Assembly: GCA_010093605.1 (NCBI GenBank)
Contig: MU004198.1
Coordinates: forward strand, 812,456 to 876,455
Length of the DNA: 64,000 nucleotides
Direction of reading: 5' to 3'
Origin: Lophium mytilinum
Taxonomy: Eukaryota > Ascomycota > Dothideomycetes > Mytilinidiales > Mytilinidiaceae
This document shows, piece after piece, positions 56,501 to 64,000 of the stretch (within the stretch, counting starts at the first letter, position 1; each line of letters begins with the position of its first letter). Under the pieces are notes generated by a model. That model ran no database searches, was not told the DNA's origin, and worked only from the letters and a program-made list of their open reading frames with translations. The position numbers and the translations under genes are program-made.

Positions 56501-59500
56501 CCCCTTTTCAGGCTTAGACAGCACACAATACCCGACCCCGAGACAGGCGGCGTGAAGGTTTCAGCGACGGATACAGCCTCCATCGTCGCTTCGGCCGGCC
56601 GATATCACCTACCACCAACGTCCTAACGCCAACGAGTCGACATGGTTCAGCGGAGGTGCATGGTGCTACAGGACACCTGCAGCGGACAGTCTCGCCGCGC
56701 TCGTGTCGACGCAGGTAATCCGCGTCCGAGTCGATGGCAGACTCCAGCTGACAGCCACCACAAAGATGGCATCCACCTTGCCGCAGTCGTGTGCCGTGAA
56801 GCATTAGTCCGCCAGGGCCTCAATGACGGTAGGCGAGACACGGCCCGCTCGCAGCCAGCCTTGACGCCTGGTGCTGTGCCGTGGAGGCGGAACGCTGGCT
56901 GCTGGTAAGATTGCGTCTGTCGCCGGCGAGGCGCATGACAGTGCAATGTGCAAAAGATCCACGAGCTGCAGGCGTAGACGTGGGCGAAAGAAACTTCACC
57001 GATTGCCCGATCGGGCGACGATCGAAGGAATCAAGGGGGAAATGTCGGGTGCGATGCTGCTGAGTCAAGTAGCGGAGCCAGACAACACCTATCGTGACCG
57101 ACTGCCGAGAGGCTGCTGCTCCACAACCTTAGCCGGAGCGTCTATGCTTGTTGATAGTCTAGAACACGAGATGCAGAAGCCTGGTTAGGAGCGAAGCTTG
57201 GAAAGGTTGTCCTGGGCGTGCTGGGGAGCGATCACCGGTGGTGACCTACCAGCAGCCACCGCCAACAAATATCAAACAGGTCTGGCGCTGGTGGTGTACG
57301 TACATGGCCGTGCTTGTACATAACGTACATGCCACCTCCAGACAGTGTCGTGAGCGGGGTCCCTGTCGGTCTGGCGCAGACGGCGGTTGCACGAGAACGG
57401 CGCACACGGGCTTGTTCCTTTTCGATGTTCCCTGAGGCCGGAGAGAGGCCCTGGCTGCACGGATGCACGGGGGGCGCTGGGTGAAGCCGCTCATGCCGCA
57501 GTGCTTTCTTTTGCTCCTTGAGACTCAGCGCCACGTTGGGACCCACCCATATCGTGGGACTCACGGGGGTACGTCATTCAGGGTTTCGATATGAGCTTAC
57601 TCTGTATGTGCTTACTTCCCGCGCTGCAGATTGCCGCGCTGTGTTGGATGCTGATGCCCGCAAAAACGCCGGCCTGTGCCTGTCTGCGCGGTCACCAGCC
57701 AGCGGACGGATACGCTCCTCCAACATGGAGGCGAGTCGGGCGCCGCTGAAACTAAGGTCGAATTCATGTTGGATGCATGATGCCTCTCAGCGTGCTCCCC
57801 ACGACTAGCTGCGAAGATCGCGTCCAAGGGCTGCGCTGCAATAAAAGTCCTGCCGGGCTGGTTCGTCCATAGGCACTGCCGGTCAGTGTCCAATTACCCG
57901 CCTGATCACGACTTGCTGTTAGAAAACAGCGCAGCTTGTGGAGGCGGCTGCAAGTGAGGATACGCATGCGAGTCCACATCGTTCGAGGGGCTGGTCTCGC
58001 GGCCCGCCGCTCGTGGAACGCCAATGATAATCAACGCAAACGTCGGAGAAGGAGTACCTGCTTGCGTCCCTAGTCTTATGTACTTGGTGGCCTTGTGATG
58101 CGCGAGACGGCCCCAGGCGGGTCGATTGAGGCGGATGACATGCACAAGGTACATCTGGAGCCCGACTATTAACTGCCCTCCTGCCACATTGCAGCTACAC
58201 CAACGGCGGCGCTGGTGCACGCAGCCACGCTCGTCGGGCCAGCTGGACACCTTACTGGCCATGGCAGTTGCGTCAGCACCAGCAGCTGCTTGGGAGCGAG
58301 TGGTGATGGATGCCAGGCAAGCAGGGCCAGGCAAGCAGGTCCAGGCAGCGTACCCTCGCCGGTGATGAGCCTCTCACCACTGCATCGTGCCCCTCGGCGC
58401 CAACAACGCTGCCACGCTCGTGGACCCCAGCCCCCGGCCTCCCCGGAGGAGTGCTAGGGCGCCGCCGCTAGGGACTTTGGCTTCTCCAGAATTGCTGTCG
58501 ATCACCGGCGGGAAGGGGTCAGGGTTCGTTCGGCGCGTCGGCCTCATCTTGTCTCTGGCACGCTGGGGGCAGCCGCCACAACACCATGCCACCAACGGGG
58601 CTGCCTAGGTCTTATCGAGGCTATCGGCTCGTGTGCTTGCCTATACGGGACTGGTCGCCGTAGTCGTGGGAGCGAGCTCAGAGCCGTCATCATCGTTTCG
58701 GTAGCGAGCATGATCGTCGGTCTTTCTCGATAGCGCCATGGTCCATGGATATTAATGGCCCCTTTCCTCACGCGACGATGGCCCATCGCCCGTCACACTG
58801 CATGCTTTCTTTCCAGCGCGGTGCTGGAGGTGGTGGTGACAACCGCAGCCGTCGAATGGAGGGACGATGAGACCCTGGCGCGGTGCTGGCTTTCCAAATG
58901 ACATCTCATCGTCATCCGCTGCGGAGTACTTGAGGCCACCTTTCCAACACCAGCGGCGCAGCACACGATGGAGCCCGGCAGAGCACGGCGGACGCGCGTT
59001 TGCCCTCGCCCTCGCAGCCGTGGCTCTGGTCGACAAAGGCGGGCCCATGGCCGCATCCACAGTGCGCTCGTCTCTGACAAGGCGGCCGCCGGTGGCACTG
59101 GATTGATCCGTACAGGCAGCCGAGCAACCTTGAAAGTGTGCTGATGCGTTCCGGAACGCATCTGGCTGGCGGTTGGATGCTCCCCCCGTTTCAGAGGGCG
59201 ACTCCACATGGGCGAAAGAGGCAGCGTGCTTTCCATGGGCGGGTCTGGGACAGGGACGCTGTGCTGGGCTAATGTCCGCGCCTGTCGACCCCCAAGGCGG
59301 CTAGAGGGAGTCCACGGTGGTGGTTCTGCACCAGGCTGGAGAAAGTGGAGCTGCCAACGAGGCTGAAGGCTGCCCATGCGATGCCTGCGCAGGCGGCCAC
59401 GGTGATTGATGCAATTTCCGTGCTACGGCTGCCGTTGCAAGTGCGACAAGCCAGCGTGCAGATGCTGAATTGCCGCTGCGACCGCCCGTTGGTCAGCGCC

Positions 59501-60663
59501 TGCTGCTGGCCGGCATCTGCTGGGAATCGATTCCGTCTGGTCGCCCGCTGGGCTGGCATGGACGGCATGGATGGCGCGGGCCTCGCAGGGCGATTCTGGA
59601 AACTGGCAAAGCCGTTCGTCTGGGAGAAGCGAATCACCAGCCGCTCCAGTGCCCATTTGCGCTGCCAGATCGCACCAGGCAAACCATTCGGCCCCCTGTC
59701 CGGCCCTCCGCTGCCCCAAGCCCACGCACTCTGTCCGAAACCTTGCCCGCCATGGCCCAAGGCCCCTTCATGTGGGTGCATCGACACGAGCGCTCAGCGC
59801 CCGTCGCCGTCCGTCTGCCACGCCCATCACACCTCCACCACCTCCACCCACCACCCCAGCCCGCCCTAACGAGCCTCCTGTGCGGCGCTCCCCGTCGTAC
59901 GATTGGCTTGGCCCGCCAAGCATTCATGCCCTCTCGCGCGGCTAAACAAGGGCGGGCGACGTGCCGATGCTGCCATGCACCGCGTCCTTCCTTCGTCCAA
60001 CATCGACGCCGGCCTAGTTTCCAGCCTGCAAAAGGACGACTGACCGCCTCGACGACCGACCCCCATGCCCATTGCTCGAAACCTTGCTTGCGCCCAGCTG
60101 AGTCGCCGCCGCAACGCGAACTCGGGAGTCTAGTCGCACTAACCCTCCTCGCATCGTCGTCGTGAGAGTGGTGGTTGCCGTGTCTGGGGAGGGCCCAGCA
60201 CATGCGGCACAGATCCGTTGCGCCATGATACATACCCGCGCGCTGAGGTAGGCCCGTCCTGTGATTTGGTCACTATTGGTTTTCGCCGGCTGCGTCCGTT
60301 GATTGTGATTTCGTTGATCAGCTTGCTTGCGTTCCAGCCGTGCCACCCGGCTTCTCGTTACCACCCCGTTCCTCTCCCAGTGCCGCCTCTTTTTTATAGC
60401 CCCGTGTTGACTCCCGCCCCGGCTGCATGGTTGTCGTAGTCTCCGCTGGCATGAGGCCCTCCTAGCTTTTTCCTAGTCCCACACCATGACAAGCAAGACA
60501 TGGTAACCTTCTCACTTCCCGTAAGGCACAGCCTGCCCAATTCGTCCTCCTTTCTTGGCTCATCATATACCTATGCGACCCCTCCGCCTTCGGCGACCAC
60601 CCCGATGCCGCACTGCCATACCACCATACTCAGCTCTCCTTTCATACAACTCACTACTATCTC
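56501..60663. other. Gene-poor GC-rich region, second part
   Basis: About 4.1 kb of GC-rich DNA upstream of the 375-aa gene. Long frames open on both strands at once (for example 58793-59377 minus, 59470-60165 plus, 59634-60233 minus), as expected when GC-rich sequence lacks stop codons by chance. Their translations are Arg/Pro/Ala-rich and low in hydrophobic patterning. It may be a long promoter or a non-coding transcript, but the sequence alone does not show which. A short imperfect repeat of CAGGCAAGCAGG lies near 58316-58350. Confidence 0.45.
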
Positions 60664-61791
60664 ATGAATTTTGACCATCAACCTCTATCAATGTCTTTGG
60701 ACACCAGTCCAGAGCAAGATGCTCTGGTCAACGATGTCTCAAAACAGATGGCTGCCTCACAACTCACCCGCAGATACTCTCGTAGCTCCGGAAGCCAATC
60801 TGGACGTCGACCTGCGCGAGTTGAGAAGCCTCGAAGCAACCACAACAGTCCTAGGACCTTGGAAAGAAGGAAAACAACAAGCGGAACTAAACGATATGCA
60901 ACCCTCGACGACCATTACAACATGATGTTCGGTGTGGCAGGAGGAGAAGAGGGGGCTGTTGAAGACCGACGGGAGCCGTCACGACCTTTGAGCTGGCATC
61001 CATCATCCACACATCCCCAGGGGCAATCTCGATCATCAATGCCTGTGCCACACCATGGTCAAGTTGACCCGGCACCATTCCAATCAGCTCTTTCTCGCAA
61101 CTCAGGATTCGAGTCGGAGTTTGATTCGATATCCGCACGGAGCTCTGCCTACCAAGATAGCAACCCACGCTTTAGCAGCACTGCGCAAACCGAATCCAGC
61201 TGGCAGGAAGCACGCCAACAAACATCGGCCGCCACTTACAATTCGAATACCCATACGGATGGACGAGCTGGTCCGACCCCGTGGTATCTTCAGAACTGGG
61301 CAAAGATGGTCCAAGCCCAGGCACAGCGTTCAAGGCCGTCATCAATGGAGTTCCTCCCGATCCAACATCCTTCGGCCCCCACATATGGACAGAATCAGTC
61401 CGCCTTTGACGACGATGAGTCAGAAGAAGAAGACGGCGACGGAGACCTCGTTGGTATGGGCCTCTACGATCCTCCGGAAGGAATTCAAACCTGGCAGACA
61501 TCTACGTTACGTCAAGGAACAGGAAAGGGATTGAAGCTAGAAGAAACATGGCAGCCACCCGAACAGGTGGAAGATGGAGACGATGCGAGCTCGGACGACG
61601 GAAGTGTGGATGAACCACTCGTAAAGGATGAAGACCATTGGTCTTTGAAGGCAAATGAGGTGGTGCCTGCCAACATGGACGGAAAGAGCTTCTTTTTTGA
61701 CGATGAGGAAACGTACACCAAAGAACCATGGTTTCAGCAAGTGAAGCAACCGACGGTGCAGGACACCGGCTTAGGATATGGATGGCTGTAA
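60664..61791 (+). CDS. Uncharacterised 375-aa acidic, disordered protein
   Basis: Function not recognised. An intronless frame of 375 codons starts at ATG 60664 (MNFDHQPLSMSLD); Met9 at 60688 is an alternative. The protein is mostly polar and disordered, with Ser/Arg-rich blocks (RRYSRSSGSQSGRRP) and a YATLDDHYNMMFG motif around residue 80. The C-terminal part has a strongly acidic stretch (DDDESEEEDGDGD), LVGMGLYDPPEG, then GKGLKLEETWQPPEQ, and a second acidic block. The LVGMGLYD ... GKGLKLEETW pair is, from memory, conserved among uncharacterised proteins of Dothideomycetes and other Pezizomycotina. No signal peptide, membrane helix or cysteine motif. It stands alone with a long GC-rich upstream region. 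Confidence 0.72.
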   Translation: MNFDHQPLSMSLDTSPEQDALVNDVSKQMAASQLTRRYSRSSGSQSGRRPARVEKPRSNHNSPRTLERRKTTSGTKRYATLDDHYNMMFGVAGGEEGAVEDRREPSRPLSWHPSSTHPQGQSRSSMPVPHHGQVDPAPFQSALSRNSGFESEFDSISARSSAYQDSNPRFSSTAQTESSWQEARQQTSAATYNSNTHTDGRAGPTPWYLQNWAKMVQAQAQRSRPSSMEFLPIQHPSAPTYGQNQSAFDDDESEEEDGDGDLVGMGLYDPPEGIQTWQTSTLRQGTGKGLKLEETWQPPEQVEDGDDASSDDGSVDEPLVKDEDHWSLKANEVVPANMDGKSFFFDDEETYTKEPWFQQVKQPTVQDTGLGYGWL

Positions 61792-62521
61792 ACACGAAGG
61801 GGTGTATTCACCTCACGGCCGACGTCGACTCGACTATTTAGCACTTGATTTCAAAGCATAGCATTGGAGTTTGGGAAACTGGGATGGACTATACCCCCTC
61901 GATTGCATCGTCGAATAGCAATCTTCCTTCTAGGGACGGCACGACGCCTCAGAAGGTGGTTTACCTTTGAATAGCCTTGAAATGAACCAATTTACACCAT
62001 TGTATCCCCTGAGAAATTAGCATAAATATGTTTGACGTCCAGTTGTGATGCTCGCCGCTCTGCAGTCGATTTCGAACGATCCGGCGAATCCCACCTGCGA
62101 TAAAAGCTCTAAATCGAATGAATAAACCTTATGACCGATCCCGAAGAGTAAACTTGGCGCTGATTGGGAATGCTCATTGCTTACATGGAACGAATTGAAC
62201 GATGGTTCCACAAATGGTTAGTGGTGGTTTGTCGCCTTGTGGTTGGAGGTGGAGTTCCAATAAGAATTCAGTAAGAATAGTTTCTCCGCTCGCCTAGCCT
62301 TAGGGCCTTGGCAGACGTCCCGTCCCAGGTTCTTCATCTGCACCTATCATATCATCAATGGTAAATCTGACGGGCTCGCAAGCCGGCACTCTACCAGATG
62401 TGCCAAGAGTCACATCGTCGCTGGCATTGCTCCTGCTGATCAGGGCTCGTCACGCCGACTGTTAGAGCGCTTTCGTTCCTAATCCGTTCGTGCTGTGACC
62501 AACGGGGAGCTCTACGAGGTC
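61792..62521. other. Intergenic region upstream of LAS1
   Basis: The 3' end of the 375-aa gene and the LAS1 promoter. No other feature recognised. Confidence 0.5.
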
Positions 62522-64000
62522 ATGCCGCGCTTTATAGTCACTCCATGGCGGGACCTAGCCGAGCTGATGAAGATACGAGGGCAGCTTTACCAGTTTGGAG
62601 AATTTGAACAGGATGATCGGCGACAGGAGGCTGTCAATCAGGTATTTCCTTTCTTCACAGCCTCGCGGTTCTTGACTCAAGCTCATGACTTACTGGGGGA
62701 ACAGGTGCTTGCGTGGCGTACCCGAAAAGCGGATTTCCCCCTTGCTTTGGAGTCAACTTGTGTCCTAGTTGAGGCAACCGTACAGGACGGAGGGGGAGTC
62801 CTAAGCACCCATTCCGTTCGAATGCTCTACGCATCAGCCATCAGCAGGTAATGGCTCGTTTCTGTTCGCCCAACTTCTCTGCCTGGCTATGTAGGACCAA
62901 TTGACATGGATCCCTAGATTTGTGACGGGATTTTGCGACACGACTCAAGACACGAGCTACAAGCAATCGATGCACCAGAGAGCTGCGGAGCTTAAGCTCC
63001 CTCTCAGTCTAGTCGAGATCCGCCATGAAATCACTCACCGGGACCTACCGTCACTGATCCGCCTCCGTGAGAATGCGAAGAAGTCTTTGGATTGGTTGTG
63101 GCGTTGGTATTGGCTGCAACTTGAAGTCATGTTCGACACGCCCGACGAGACTACTAAACAACGAAATGTTGATGGAGCTAGAGACGACCTTCAAGTAGCC
63201 CTGAACGCTTACGTCCCCTCGAGAATTGATGACATTAGAAATAAAACTACTCAGAAATCGACCCCAGCTGAGGTTGCTCGTACGGAAATCATCAGGATAT
63301 GTCAAGGGAAAGAAGAGTGTCTCCAGCTACTCGCGGAACTACTCACGACGCCAAATGGGAAGGCCAAATGCTTGATCCCAGCGGAGAAAGCGTAGGCACT
63401 CTTCCACTCGTGTCATGACCCGTGTTCTAACATTTTAGGTCTAGCTCTTCTATGGATGGTGCATATCTCATATGGGACAAACTCCTGCTCCAACTCCATA
63501 CCCACCAAGTCGGATTCCTATCAATTCTTCTAACGCAAATGGTCGACTTCCTGAGCGAACCCAGTGCGAAGAATGGCAGCTACGAGACCATAAAGGACGC
63601 CCTCTTTGAGTGGATCTTACACTTCTTATCACAAAAACCCTGGAAAGCGTGCCTCGGGAAATCTCAAATCACGCTTACGGAAGAGGTTCTGGCAAAATGC
63701 CTACTCAGCGTCACAACATGGACTACTAAGCTTGCCGACGCTTTGGTCAAAAAGGGTGACAAAGAGTTCCAAAAAGACTGGATGCCACTTGTCGAAATTG
63801 CCGAAGGCCGCGAAGTCAACGCCGATGCCAGTTTGACAAGCACGCCTACAAAGGGCACTGAGGCGCTTCCAGCGCGCAAAGGCTGGACAAAACGCCGCGG
63901 GCTATGGCCGCAATCTGCAATCGGCGCGCTACCGCAGGAGACTGACTATCAAAATCAGCTCGCTGTAAACAAGCTGATAGAGGAGGCTGGGAATGAGGAG
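62522..64000 (+). CDS. LAS1: Pre-rRNA endonuclease Las1, 3' partial
   Basis: The HEPN-family endonuclease that, with the kinase Grc3, cuts ITS2 at site C2 during 60S ribosome maturation. Exons 62522-62847, 62918-63391 and 63439 to beyond the right edge; both introns are GT-AG and preserve frame. I chose Met 62522 (MPRFIVTPWRDLAELMKI) because Las1 proteins begin with this VTPW motif; the open frame further upstream is not conserved. The catalytic HEPN signature R-x4-H is RHEITH at residues 144-149, inside SLVEIRHEITHRDLPSL. YASAISRFVTGFCD spans intron 1 and LDWLWRWYWL follows. The open frame continues to the window end without a stop, with a Lys/Arg- and Trp-containing stretch KGWTKRRGLWP. The remaining C-terminus lies outside. 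Confidence 0.93.

Noticed and set aside
58793-60233. Four long overlapping frames on both strands
   Set aside because: GC-rich DNA lacks stop codons by chance. The translations are Arg/Pro/Ala-rich and mutually overlapping, so at most one could be real and none shows coding signs.
1-64000. Biosynthetic gene cluster, CRISPR array, tRNA or rRNA genes
   Set aside because: One methyltransferase and one regulator 17 kb apart do not make a cluster. No regular direct repeats with spacers, and no tRNA box pattern or rRNA-like sequence, was seen.

Overview
The window looks like nuclear chromosomal DNA of a filamentous ascomycete, most likely a Dothideomycete. The reasons are many short GT-AG introns (about 48-100 bp) with CTRAY-like branch sites, fungus-specific families (PTH11/rhodopsin-like receptor, Zn2Cys6 and C2H2 regulators, RNase T1-type secreted nuclease, DPLSQ-type WD40 protein) and repeats mutated in the style of repeat-induced point mutation (RIP). 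No CRISPR array, tRNA or rRNA was recognised. All intron boundaries were chosen by eye from splice consensus plus reading frame.

Layout. 1-1381 (-): a low-complexity repeat protein running off the left edge. 3366-4804: a RIP-mutated Tc1/mariner transposon with intact 28-bp inverted repeats. 5802-7340 (+): a seven-helix PTH11/rhodopsin-like receptor. 7885-8989 (+): a decayed gene whose intact paralogue lies at 27859-29163 (-). 9161-19664: a 10.5-kb AT-rich Ty3/Gypsy-type LTR element fossil with 161-bp LTRs and a 5-bp target duplication. 20482-26558: a broken alpha/beta-barrel-like gene, a five-exon Zn2Cys6 regulator with a MITE-like element just upstream, and a C2H2 zinc-finger gene with frame breaks whose upstream region carries seven GACCGCC sites. 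29900-51000 is a housekeeping block: thioredoxin, WD40 protein, ribonucleotide reductase small subunit, a Cys-rich nuclear protein, a methyltransferase, an ER PDI, a small HSBP1-like gene, EBP2, a T1-type ribonuclease, an orphan 589-aa protein and SEC61. 52420-60663 is a gene-poor stretch, GC-rich in its second half. 60664-61791 is a conserved-looking 375-aa protein, and LAS1 starts at 62522 and runs off the right edge.

How it fits together. The accessory part (about 3-29 kb and the spot near 40.6 kb) has transposons, broken host genes and regulators. The housekeeping part covers ribosome biogenesis (EBP2, LAS1), the ER secretory route (SEC61, PDI), redox and DNA precursor supply (thioredoxin, RNR2) and stress control (HSBP1-like). 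The genes sit on both strands with separate promoters; no operon or biosynthetic cluster is evident. The points most worth a second look are the uncharacterised paralogue pair flanking the LTR element, the HSBP1-like gene too small for simple ORF calling, the T1-type nuclease in which the position of active-site His40 is Glu, the GACCGCC promoter cluster, the MITE-like element 77 bp upstream of a regulator, and the two proteins that each carry two Cys-cluster motifs.
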